DNA from: Myxococcota bacterium | Lineage (GTDB): Bacteria; Myxococcota_A; UBA9160; PR03 | Direction: 5' to 3' | Assembly (NCBI GenBank): GCA_030066475.1 | Contig: JASJBO010000333.1 | Span: forward strand, 1 to 8,308 | Length of the DNA stretch: 8,308 nucleotides | Shown here: positions 1 through 5,415 of the stretch, in pieces | Position numbering within the stretch: the stretch's first letter is position 1 | Layout: every line of letters starts with the position of its first letter | Program-made: the position numbers and the translations under genes | The notes under the pieces: generated by a model | What the model saw: the letters and a program-made list of their open reading frames with translations, nothing else | Told to the model about the DNA's origin: nothing | Database searches by the model: none

Positions 1-11
1 CGAGCGAAGTC
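1..11 (+). repeat. Tail of dispersed GC-rich repeat (third, truncated copy)
   Basis: The first 11 bases, CGAGCGAAGTC, are identical to the 3' end of the repeat copy at 1600-1610 and lie in the same orientation. The copy probably continues upstream of the window. It ends 11 nt before the response regulator start. Eleven bases alone could match by chance, so the support is the shared intergenic position and orientation. Confidence 0.35.
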
Positions 12-22
12 CAGAGAACCCG

Positions 23-718
23 ATGCCGCTGATCCTGATCGTCGAAGACGAGGCGCACATCGCCGACGGGCTGCGCTTCAACCTCGAGGCCGAGGGCCAT
101 GAGGTGGAGGTGGTCGGCGACGGCCGCGCGGCGGTCGACCGAATCCTGCGCGACGGCGGGCTCGACCTGGTGATCCTCGACCTGATGCTGCCCGAGATGG
201 GCGGGCTCGAGGTCGCGCGGCGCGTCCGCGCGGCGGGCAACTTCCTGCCGATCCTGATCCTGACGGCGAAGGACGACCCCGCCGACCTGGTGCGCGGCAT
301 CGAGGAGGGCGGCGACGACTACCTGACCAAGCCGTTCCTGCTCGAGGAGCTGCTGGCCCGGGTGCGCGCGCTGTTGCGGCGGCGCCGTTGGGGCGGCGGG
401 CCGGAGAGCGAGGAGGCGGCGCCGGTCCGGTTCGGCGACGTCACGGTGCACTTCGATCGGTTCGAGATCGAGGGGCCCTCCGGGACGGTGCGGCTCACCA
501 CGCGCGAGAACGCGCTGCTGCGGGCGCTGGTCGAGCGCGAAGGGCGCGCCGTGCCCCGAGCGGAGCTGCTCCAGGAGGTCTGGGGGCTCCACCCCGACAC
601 CCGCACTCGGGTGGTCGACAGCTTCGTGGCGCGTCTGCGGCGCTATGTCGAGAGCGATCCGTCCCGTCCGAAGCACATCCTCTCGGTGCGCGGCCACGGC
701 TATCGCTTCGTTCGCTAA
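23..718 (+). CDS. OmpR/PhoB-family two-component response regulator
   Basis: A 231-aa cytoplasmic DNA-binding regulator, expected to be phosphorylated by a sensor histidine kinase that is not in this window. The receiver domain (about residues 1-120) has the acidic pair E8/D9, the phospho-acceptor D53 in VILDLMLPEMGG, the switch residue T81 in LILTAKDD, and K103 in the LTKPF motif. A short Arg/Gly/Glu-rich linker (about 118-133) leads to an OmpR-type winged helix (about 134-231). That domain shows TTRENALLRAL, an RVVDSFVARLRR recognition-helix region and the typical ending SVRGHGYRFVR. Length is normal for the family. The ATG at 23 places the receiver domain correctly, although the upstream bases give only a weak AGAGA as ribosome binding site. 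The PAC2 gene follows after 10 nt, so the two are probably co-transcribed. No kinase follows it, and its targets cannot be told from sequence. Confidence 0.95.
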   Translation: MPLILIVEDEAHIADGLRFNLEAEGHEVEVVGDGRAAVDRILRDGGLDLVILDLMLPEMGGLEVARRVRAAGNFLPILILTAKDDPADLVRGIEEGGDDYLTKPFLLEELLARVRALLRRRRWGGGPESEEAAPVRFGDVTVHFDRFEIEGPSGTVRLTTRENALLRALVEREGRAVPRAELLQEVWGLHPDTRTRVVDSFVARLRRYVESDPSRPKHILSVRGHGYRFVR

Positions 719-728
719 GCTCCCGCGC

Positions 729-1508
729 ATGGCGGGCCCTCTTCGCTTCGAGGTGCGACCGGCGCTCAGCAATCCGGCGCTGGTGCTGGCCTTCGAGGGC
801 TGGAACGATGCCGGCGAGGCCTCGACCACGGCGGCGGGCTACATCGCCAACCAGATCCAGGCGGTGCCGCTCGCCGAGATCGACCCCGAGGAGTACTACG
901 ACTTCACGGTTCGCCGCCCGGAGGTCGACGTCGAGGCGGGTCGGGTGCGCTCGCTCGAGTGGCCGGTCACGCGCTTCCGCTTCGGCTCCGCCGACGCCGA
1001 CTCCGATCTGGTGGTGGGCGTCGGGGTCGAGCCCCACCTGCGCTGGCGCCACTTCGGCGACCAGGTGGTCGAGCTGGTCGAGACGCTCGGCATCCGGCGC
1101 GTGGCGCTCGTGGGCGCGTTCCTCGGCGACGTGCTCTATTCCCTGCCCGTCCGGGTGAGCTGTGTCGGCAGCCGGCCCGAGCGGCTCGAGGCGCTCGGCG
1201 TCGAGACCACCAGCTACCAGGGCCCGACCGGCATCGTCGGCGTTCTCGCCGAGCGGCTGCGCGACACCGACTGCGAGGTCGCGAGCTTCTGGGCCGGACT
1301 GCCGCACTACATCCACGTGTCTCCGAACCCGCGCGGCGCCCTGGCGCTGGTCGAGGCGCTGGGCGCCTTCCTCGGCCTGCGCATCGACCTGGCACCGCTG
1401 CGCAGCGCCGCCGCCGAGTGCGAGCAGCGCGTCTCCGACATGGTCGCCGCCGACGACGAGCTCGCGGAATACGTCCGCCAGCTGAAGCGCCGCGAGTTCG
1501 CTCAGTAA
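729..1508 (+). CDS. PAC2-family protein (proteasome assembly chaperone 2-like)
   Basis: A 259-aa soluble protein of the PAC2 family (PF09754 type), named for a eukaryotic proteasome assembly chaperone; the role of bacterial members is not established. Family hallmarks in order: VLAFEGWNDAGEAST near the N-terminus, a YYDFTVRRPEV segment, VVGVGVEPHLRWRHF, ALVGAFLGDVLYS, SYQGPTGIVGVLAE, FWAGLPHYIHVSPNP, and a charged helical tail ending in YVRQLKRREFAQ. Length is normal. An in-frame ATG exists upstream at 645, but it lies inside the response regulator gene and would add 28 residues with no family match, so the ATG at 729 is preferred. No Shine-Dalgarno sequence is visible in the 10-nt gap, which suggests coupling to the regulator gene. 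No proteasome subunit gene is present here. It converges with the Trm112-like gene. Confidence 0.9.
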   Translation: MAGPLRFEVRPALSNPALVLAFEGWNDAGEASTTAAGYIANQIQAVPLAEIDPEEYYDFTVRRPEVDVEAGRVRSLEWPVTRFRFGSADADSDLVVGVGVEPHLRWRHFGDQVVELVETLGIRRVALVGAFLGDVLYSLPVRVSCVGSRPERLEALGVETTSYQGPTGIVGVLAERLRDTDCEVASFWAGLPHYIHVSPNPRGALALVEALGAFLGLRIDLAPLRSAAAECEQRVSDMVAADDELAEYVRQLKRREFAQ

Positions 1509-1558
1509 GACCCGTCTCGCCGGCCTGCCCAGCCAGTTCGAAGCGTGCAGGTCGCCCG

Positions 1559-1610
1559 CGCAAGCGGAGGCGAAGCCGGAGCGCGCAGCGAGCCGCAGGC
1601 GAGCGAAGTC
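1559..1610 (+). repeat. Dispersed intergenic repeat, copy A (plus orientation)
   Basis: This copy fills much of the 141-nt convergent gap between the PAC2 and Trm112-like genes. It begins with CGCAAGCGGAG (1559-1569), has a short variable stretch, then a 32-bp core (1577-1608) running from CGGAGCGCGC to GCGAGCGAAG. The core recurs inverted at 1929-1960 with one mismatch, and its last 11 bases through 1610 recur at 1-11. No integrase, transposase or target-site duplication is seen, so it resembles a REP-like or palindromic intergenic element more than an insertion sequence. Nothing else in 1509-1649 looks like a gene or a clear terminator. Confidence 0.8.
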
Positions 1611-1649
1611 AATCAGGCCGCCAGCGCAACGCAATCAGTCTCTACGAAG

Positions 1650-1904
1650 CTACCCGCCGACTTCGATGGCCTCGTCGATGAGCATGTCGGGGATGCCGTC
1701 GTGGATCGGGTAGAGCAGGGCGCCGTCCTCGCGGAGCAGGGCCTCGGCGAGCTCGGCTTCGACCTTGGCGCCACCTCGGTTGCGCAGCTCGCCGGCGCGG
1801 ATCTTCGCGTTGAGCCGCTCGAGAAGCTCGTCGGGAGCCGGCGCGACCGGCTGTTTGGTCTCGGGGCAGACGAGGATTTCCAGCAGCTCCTGGCTCACGG
1901 GCAT
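1650..1904 (-). CDS. Trm112-family small protein
   Basis: An 84-aa protein of the Trm112 family (YcaR/UPF0434-like in bacteria). In eukaryotes and archaea Trm112 is a zinc-binding activator of methyltransferases; the bacterial role is poorly defined. The family signature is clear: LLEILVCPETKQPV (residues 7-20) near the start and LLYPIHDGIPDMLIDEA (63-79) near the end. Only one cysteine (C13) remains. The second position of the usual CPxCK is threonine, and the later Cys pair is absent (GALLYPI), so zinc binding as in the classical fold is unlikely. The middle helix (about 24-58) is longer than in the roughly 60-residue enterobacterial form. A good ribosome site (AGGAGAG, 1911-1917 on the minus strand) supports the ATG at 1904. 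It lies 99 nt after the second acyl-CoA dehydrogenase on the same strand and may be read from that operon, across repeat copy B. Confidence 0.88.
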   Translation of the reverse strand: MPVSQELLEILVCPETKQPVAPAPDELLERLNAKIRAGELRNRGGAKVEAELAEALLREDGALLYPIHDGIPDMLIDEAIEVGG

Positions 1905-1928
1905 GCGGCGCTCTCCTATCGTGATGAC

Positions 1929-1982
1929 CTTCGCTCGCCTTCGGCTCGCTGCGCGCTCCGCAGCTACGCGGCTCCGCTTGCG
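1929..1982 (-). repeat. Dispersed intergenic repeat, copy B (minus orientation)
   Basis: This is an inverted relative of copy A. The 32-bp core is at 1929-1960 (one mismatch to copy A) and the distal CGCAAGCGGAG block at 1972-1982, with a spacer about 4 bp longer. It lies between the stop of the downstream acyl-CoA dehydrogenase gene and the Trm112-like gene, so copies A and B flank the latter as inverted repeats. Within and just past it, GCTCCGCA (1955-1962) pairs perfectly with TGCGGAGC (1979-1986), and GCTCCGC (1971-1977) pairs alternatively with GCGGAGC (1980-1986). A transcript could thus fold into one of two hairpins here. No T-tract follows, so it is not an obvious intrinsic terminator. 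Confidence 0.8.
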
Positions 1983-2003
1983 GAGCAGGAGTGGGTCGGC
2001 CTG

Positions 2004-3230
2004 CTAGCGCAGGACGCTCGAAGAGTAGTCCAGGATGCGGCGCGCCACGATCAGCTGGTTGATCTGCTGGGTGCCCTCGTAGATGTCGTTGATCTTCGCG
2101 TCGCGCATCCACTTCTCGACCAGCAGCTTGGTCGAGTAGCCGGGGGGGCCGAGCAGCTCGACGGCCTTCTGGGTGATGCGGCTCACGGCCAGCCCCGCCT
2201 TGGCCTTGGCCATCGACGCCTCGAGGTTGTTGCGCTGCCCGCGGTCGATCATCTTGGCGGCGCGCCAGGTGAGCAGGCGCGCGGCCTGGAGCTCGGCCTC
2301 CATCTCGATCACGTCGCGCTCGATGGCGGTCAGCTCGCGCGGCGGCGCGTCGTAGCGGATCTCCACGCCCTGGCGGCCCAGCTCCTCCACGACGAAGTCG
2401 AGCGAGGCGCGGCCCACGCCCACCGCCATCGCGGCCACGATCGGGCGGCTGGCGTCGAAGGTCGCCATGGCGCCCTTGAAGCCCTGGTCGCCCGCCTTGC
2501 TCGGGTCGCGCCTCTTTACCTCGGCGCTGCCGAGCAGGTTCTCGCGCGGCACGCGGCAGTTCTCGAGCACCAGGGTGGCGGTGTCGGACGCGCGGATCCC
2601 CAGCTTGTTCTCGAGGCCGGTGACCGTGACGCCCGGCGTGCCGGCCTGGACCACGAAGGACTTGATGCCGGCGCGCCCGGCGCTCTTGTCGACGGTCGCC
2701 CACACCACGACGACGCCGCCCTCGTACTCGAGCGCGCCGTGGCCGGCGGTGCAGAAGATCTTGGTGCCGTTGAGCACCCACTCGTTGGTCGACTCGTCGA
2801 GCTCGGCGGTCGTCTGGATCGCCGCGGCGTCCGAGCCCGCCTGCGGCTCGGTGATGGCCATCGCGCCCCACTTCGGCTCGCCCTCGCGGAAGGGCTTGAG
2901 GAAGCGCTCGCGCTGCTCCGGCGTGCCCGCGGCGGCGATCGCCGAGCCGCCCAGCAGCGGGCTCGGCATGCGCAGGTACATGCCCGCGTCGCCCCAGCAC
3001 AGCTCCTCGGTCTGCACGCACACCGTCACCATGCCGTCGGTGGGGCCGTGGTCGTCGCGCGCATCGCGCGCGAGGTTGCGCTGCCACATGTGGTTGACGA
3101 ACTCCCAGGGCATGTCGTGCTCCTGGAAGTCGTACTTGCGGGAGATCGGACGCATCACGTCGGTCGCGATCTTGTGGGTCTCGTCGCGGCCGTGCTCGGT
3201 GCCGGCGCCCATGTCGAAGGAGATCGTCAT
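2004..3230 (-). CDS. Acyl-CoA dehydrogenase family protein (subunit with the catalytic-Glu loop)
   Basis: A 408-aa flavoprotein of the acyl-CoA dehydrogenase superfamily, expected to form an alpha,beta double bond in an acyl-CoA and pass electrons to ETF in the cytoplasm. Seen: a helical N-terminal domain, the middle-domain motif AITEPQAGSDAA (about 125-136), LNGTKIFCTAG (153-163), and the C-terminal NDIYEGTQQINQLIVARRIL (381-400), where E385 fits the catalytic base of medium-chain-type enzymes. The usual RxxFGxxxxxxQ motif of the C-terminal domain is not recognisable; the aligned stretch (about 290-301) has E290, Y293, D294 and T301 instead. The ATG at 3230 is chosen because MTISFDMG begins the conserved region and GGGAG (3238-3242) sits 7 nt upstream. 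It starts 14 nt after the stop of the upstream dehydrogenase, so the two are surely one operon. The substrate is unknown. Confidence 0.95.
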   Translation of the reverse strand: MTISFDMGAGTEHGRDETHKIATDVMRPISRKYDFQEHDMPWEFVNHMWQRNLARDARDDHGPTDGMVTVCVQTEELCWGDAGMYLRMPSPLLGGSAIAAAGTPEQRERFLKPFREGEPKWGAMAITEPQAGSDAAAIQTTAELDESTNEWVLNGTKIFCTAGHGALEYEGGVVVVWATVDKSAGRAGIKSFVVQAGTPGVTVTGLENKLGIRASDTATLVLENCRVPRENLLGSAEVKRRDPSKAGDQGFKGAMATFDASRPIVAAMAVGVGRASLDFVVEELGRQGVEIRYDAPPRELTAIERDVIEMEAELQAARLLTWRAAKMIDRGQRNNLEASMAKAKAGLAVSRITQKAVELLGPPGYSTKLLVEKWMRDAKINDIYEGTQQINQLIVARRILDYSSSVLR

Positions 3231-3244
3231 CGCTGTGCTCCCGT

Positions 3245-4330
3245 CTAGACCAGCGTGAGTGCTTCGAAGCTCGAGAAGCCGCGCGCGTTGCGCAGGTGGA
3301 GCTCGGGCAGGTAGTCGCGGATGTAGCCGTGCCCGCCCAGCACCTGCACGGCGCCGTCGGCGGCCTCGACCGCCACGCGCTGCGCCTGGTGCTTCGCCAG
3401 CAGCGCCTCGCGCGTCGCGTCCTGGCCGTGGTCGAGCTTCCAGGCCGCCTCCCAGGCCAGCAGCCGCGCGCCGTCGATCTCGATGGCCATGTCGGCCAGC
3501 TTGAATGCGATGGCCTGCTTGGTGGCCACCGGCACCCCGAACACCTCTCGCTCCCTGGCGTAGTCGCGCGCCACCTCGAAGGTCGCGCGCGCCACGCCCA
3601 CCGCCATCGCCGCCAGGCCGACGCGACCCTGCGCCACCAGACGGCGCACGTCGGCGCCGGCCTCGCCGCCCAGACGCCGAGACGCCGGGACGCGCACGCC
3701 CGAGAGCGTGAGCTGGGCGGTGGGCAGCGCCAGGATGCCCAGGTTGCGCTCGGGCTCGGCGGCGAGGTTCGCGGCATTGCGCGGCACCAGGAACGCCTGG
3801 AGCGCCTCGCCCTCGGCCGCGACCACGACCAGCTCCTCGGCGCCGTCCTGCCAGGGCACGAAGCACTTCTCGCCGTCCAGCACGTAGTCGTCGCCGTCGC
3901 GGCGCGCGGTCGTCTTGGGCCGATAGGGGTCGAAGTCGAAGCGCGGCTCCACCAGCGCGAGCGAGCCGGGCACGTAGCTTGCGCCCGCGTAGCGCTTCAG
4001 CCCCGACTGCTGCTCGGAGGCTCCGAACTCGGCGAGCGGGTAGGCGGTGAGCCCCGGCGACAGGATTCCGAGCGCGATCGAGAGGTCGCCCCAGGCCAGC
4101 TCTTCCGCGATCAGGGCGCCCGTCACGGCGCTGCGCTCCCCGCCGCCGCCCACCGACGTTGGCAGCGCGTTGGCCACCAGCCCGAGCTCGTGGGCGTGCT
4201 CGAGAACCGCCTTCGGCAGCTCGCGCGCCTCGTCGCACTCGCGGGCGACGGGCCGGATCTCGTTGGCGGCGAACTGCCGCACCGTCTCGATGACCAGCTG
4301 CTGCTCTTCGCTCGGCTCGAAGTCGATCAC
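3245..4330 (-). CDS. Acyl-CoA dehydrogenase family protein (short, with canonical FAD-site motif)
   Basis: A 361-aa acyl-CoA dehydrogenase, shorter than the usual 380 or more residues. The N-terminal helical domain begins IDFEPSEEQQLVIETVRQF. The middle domain has LALVEPRFDFDP (about 124-135) and LDGEKCFVPW (151-160), divergent forms of the usual TEPxAGSD and LNGxKxxITN. The C-terminal domain keeps REVFGVPVATKQ (R261, F264, G265, Q272), KLADM and VQVLGGHGYIRDY (329-341). It ends about five residues after the place where the IYEGT loop normally sits: the last residues are FSSFEALTLV, with E356 aligning to the catalytic Glu but without the following helix. The start is GTG at 4330, supported by a strong ribosome site at 4337-4344, and overlaps the stop of the upstream thiolase-like fragment. 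It is probably the partner of the dehydrogenase 14 nt downstream. Confidence 0.94.
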   Translation of the reverse strand: MIDFEPSEEQQLVIETVRQFAANEIRPVARECDEARELPKAVLEHAHELGLVANALPTSVGGGGERSAVTGALIAEELAWGDLSIALGILSPGLTAYPLAEFGASEQQSGLKRYAGASYVPGSLALVEPRFDFDPYRPKTTARRDGDDYVLDGEKCFVPWQDGAEELVVVAAEGEALQAFLVPRNAANLAAEPERNLGILALPTAQLTLSGVRVPASRRLGGEAGADVRRLVAQGRVGLAAMAVGVARATFEVARDYAREREVFGVPVATKQAIAFKLADMAIEIDGARLLAWEAAWKLDHGQDATREALLAKHQAQRVAVEAADGAVQVLGGHGYIRDYLPELHLRNARGFSSFEALTLV

Positions 4331-4443
4331 GGCTGGACCTCTCCGAGCAGCCTCTGCTGGTGGATTCCCGACGGGGCCCCCGACTCGTTCTCGGCGCGCC
4401 CGCGGGGGGTGCGAACGGCGTCGTCAATCCAGGATTCGCCCAT
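4327..4443 (-). pseudogene. Thiolase N-terminal fragment (38 codons), probable gene remnant or leader peptide
   Basis: The ATG at 4443 opens a 38-codon frame ending in TGA at 4329-4327. The product starts MGESWIDDAVRTPRGR, followed by a Gly-containing loop and GIHQQRLLGEVQP. This closely resembles the first 35-40 residues of acetyl-CoA acetyltransferases (thiolases), which typically read V/I-D-A-V/C-R-T-P-R-G followed by G-x-hydrophobic and HP-x-x-L. The rest of a thiolase, including the nucleophilic Cys expected near residue 90, is absent. The stop overlaps the GTG of the acyl-CoA dehydrogenase as GTGA, the arrangement of translational coupling. AAGGAAG lies about 8-10 nt upstream of the ATG, so it may be translated. 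The best reading is a deletion that fused a lost thiolase start to the dehydrogenase; a retained leader peptide is possible. The match is from memory of the family, not a search. Confidence 0.6.
4337..4344 (-). promoter_or_regulatory. Ribosome binding site deciding the GTG start of the acyl-CoA dehydrogenase
   Basis: On the minus strand the bases read GGAGAGGT, ending 6 nt before the GTG at 4330. It is the strongest Shine-Dalgarno sequence near the dehydrogenase start and selects this GTG. It lies inside the thiolase-like fragment, so translation of that fragment would pass over it. Confidence 0.7.
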
Positions 4444-4503
4444 CGCTTTCGCTTCCTTTTCATCTCTCGGGTGTGCGAGCGGCGTGCCGCGGAATGGCCC
4501 CTG

Positions 4504-4532
4504 ATTCTAGCTGGCTGCACGGGTTCCCGGCA
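4504..4532 (-). promoter_or_regulatory. Candidate promoter for the acyl-CoA dehydrogenase operon
   Basis: On the minus strand TAGAAT (4509-4504) differs from the sigma70 -10 consensus TATAAT at one position. The -35 region 17 nt upstream (TGCCGG, 4532-4527) is weak, so an activator or alternative holoenzyme may be needed. Transcription would begin near 4497, giving a leader of about 55 nt before the thiolase-like ATG at 4443. Base composition makes a chance match uncommon but possible. Confidence 0.35.
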
Positions 4533-4536
4533 CTCC

Positions 4537-4573
4537 TGGAAACGCTGTTTGTCCTGGAACATCCGCGTTTCCA
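4537..4573. promoter_or_regulatory. Inverted repeat, candidate operator or hairpin between divergent promoters
   Basis: TGGAAACGC (4537-4545) is a perfect 9-bp inverse of GCGTTTCCA (4565-4573). Inside, TGTT (4546-4549) can pair with AACA (4558-4561), leaving an 8-nt loop and a 3-nt bulge. A direct repeat TCCTGGAA also occurs at 4534-4541 and 4552-4559, 18 bp apart. The element lies upstream of both candidate promoters, at about -40 to -76 for the minus-strand one and -62 to -98 for the plus-strand one, as expected for a shared activator site. A role as an RNA hairpin is the alternative. The symmetry is seen directly; the function is inferred. Confidence 0.5.
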
Positions 4574-4599
4574 TTCGCTTCTGGGTCTTTCTGCGCCGG

Positions 4600-4628
4600 T
4601 TGACGCAGCGCGTAGGACTCCCTAATAA
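4600..4628 (+). promoter_or_regulatory. Candidate promoter for the alternative complex III operon
   Basis: TTGACG (4600-4605) matches five of six bases of the sigma70 -35 consensus. Seventeen bases later comes TAATAA (4623-4628), an all-A/T hexamer in otherwise GC-rich DNA but only three of six to TATAAT. Transcription would start near 4635, giving a leader of about 150 nt before actA. The spacing and the -35 box are the main support. Confidence 0.4.
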
Positions 4629-4788
4629 CAACTCGCGAAAACCACGGGGCCGACGTCCCCAACCGCCGCGCGGCGCACCCATCTCGAATCCTCATCGCGC
4701 GCGACGGCACGGGGCCGAGCGAGCCGCCGGACCCGATTCCCGATCGGTTGTCGACGCGGCGCGCGCAGGGCTCGAACAGCGGGGGTCT

Positions 4789-5406
4789 ATGGTGAGCGCG
4801 AACGGGCTGCGACAGCGAGCGATCGAGGCCGCCGTCGCGGGTCTGCTGGCCGGCGGTCTGGTCCTGGGGCTCCCCGGCCCCGATCGCGTCGACGCGCAGA
4901 CCTCGAGCGACAAGGCGCAGAAGGCCCAGGCGGCCGCCTGGGACGCCGATGCACCGGGACCCAAGCAACCGATCCCGTTCAGTCATCGGCTTCACGCCGG
5001 CGAGTATCAGATCGACTGCCTGTACTGCCACACCGGCACCGACCGCTCGCAGGCCGCAGGCGTCCCGTCGGTGGAGAGCTGCATGGGCTGCCACACCCAC
5101 TTCGGCGGCGACCTCGAGGGCGTGCAGATCCTGAAGCAGCACTGGGAAGAGAAGCGGCCGGTCGAGTGGCTGCAGATCCATCGCGTGCCCGAGCACGTGC
5201 AGTTCCGCCACAACCGACACGTGGCGGCCGGCGTCGAGTGCAACACCTGCCACGGCCCGGTCGAAAAGATGGACAAGCTCTACCTCACCGAGGACACCAA
5301 GTGGTGGGTCTACGGGCTGCCAGCGCAGAAGCTGGAGATGGGGTGGTGCATCAAGTGCCATCGCGAGAACGAGGCGTCGCAAGACTGCCTGGTCTGTCAC
5401 TACTAG
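4789..5406 (+). CDS. actA: Alternative complex III subunit ActA, pentaheme cytochrome c
   Basis: A 205-aa multiheme cytochrome c, periplasmic side, predicted subunit A of alternative complex III, the quinol:electron-acceptor oxidoreductase that replaces cytochrome bc1. Five CxxCH heme sites are visible: CLYCH (77-81), CMGCH (98-102), CNTCH (151-155), CIKCH (187-191) and CLVCH (200-204), the last two residues from the C-terminus. Additional His residues (for example H66, H69, H141, H144) could be distal ligands. The N-terminus has RQR, a hydrophobic stretch (about 11-30) and VDAQ, fitting a Sec signal peptide with cleavage near residue 36-37, or an uncleaved anchor. The ATG at 4789 is chosen because it precedes this signal directly; the open frame extends far upstream but without signal or family character. 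The ribosome site is poor (GGGGG, 3 nt before the ATG). The actB start lies 9 nt after its stop. Confidence 0.92.
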   Translation: MVSANGLRQRAIEAAVAGLLAGGLVLGLPGPDRVDAQTSSDKAQKAQAAAWDADAPGPKQPIPFSHRLHAGEYQIDCLYCHTGTDRSQAAGVPSVESCMGCHTHFGGDLEGVQILKQHWEEKRPVEWLQIHRVPEHVQFRHNRHVAAGVECNTCHGPVEKMDKLYLTEDTKWWVYGLPAQKLEMGWCIKCHRENEASQDCLVCHY

Positions 5407-5411
5407 GAAGG
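5405..5411 (+). promoter_or_regulatory. Ribosome binding site of actB, overlapping the actA stop codon
   Basis: AGGAAGG begins within the TAG stop of actA (5404-5406) and ends 4 nt before the actB ATG at 5416. The overlap implies that terminating actA ribosomes reach the actB start, fitting balanced synthesis of two subunits of one complex. Confidence 0.7.
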
Positions 5412-5415
5412 ACGC

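Larger units (their letters stand above)
4444..4788. other. Divergent intergenic control region between the acyl-CoA dehydrogenase operon and actA
   Basis: 345 nt with no convincing gene. It holds a candidate minus-strand promoter (4504-4532), a 37-bp inverted repeat (4537-4573) and a candidate plus-strand promoter (4600-4628). About 160 nt of leader ahead of actA follows. The part from about 4440 to 4640 is visibly richer in A/T than the surrounding coding DNA, including the patch CCTAATAACAA at 4621-4631. The actA leader (4640-4788) returns to high GC and holds short GC palindromes such as GCCGCGCGGC and TCGCGCGCGA, which are not distinctive at this base composition. No riboswitch or tRNA fold was recognised. 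Confidence 0.7.

Noticed and set aside
645..728. Earlier in-frame start for the PAC2 gene inside the response regulator gene
   Set aside because: It would add 28 residues of out-of-frame regulator sequence with no family match.
1545..3248. 567-codon plus-strand frame across the Trm112-like gene and the downstream dehydrogenase
   Set aside because: It is antisense to two well-supported genes, has biased composition (Leu, Ala, Arg, His, Asp) and no recognisable motif. It also runs straight through both repeat copies.
4537..4590. Intrinsic terminator formed by the inverted repeat
   Set aside because: The stem is only moderately stable, no continuous T-tract follows on either strand, and no gene ends there; both neighbours diverge from this region.
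3231..4682. N-terminal extension of the 2004-3230 dehydrogenase through the upstream gene
   Set aside because: The frame is open by composition only. Family homology and a good ribosome site begin at the ATG at 3230, and the extension would overlap the other dehydrogenase entirely.
4666..4704. Short GC palindromes in the actA leader as operators
   Set aside because: GCCGCGCGGC and TCGCGCGCGA are expected by chance at this base composition and are not repeated in an informative way.
4360..4788. Upstream in-frame extension of actA
   Set aside because: It has no signal peptide or family similarity at its start, and it overlaps the candidate promoters. The signal peptide begins at the ATG at 4789.
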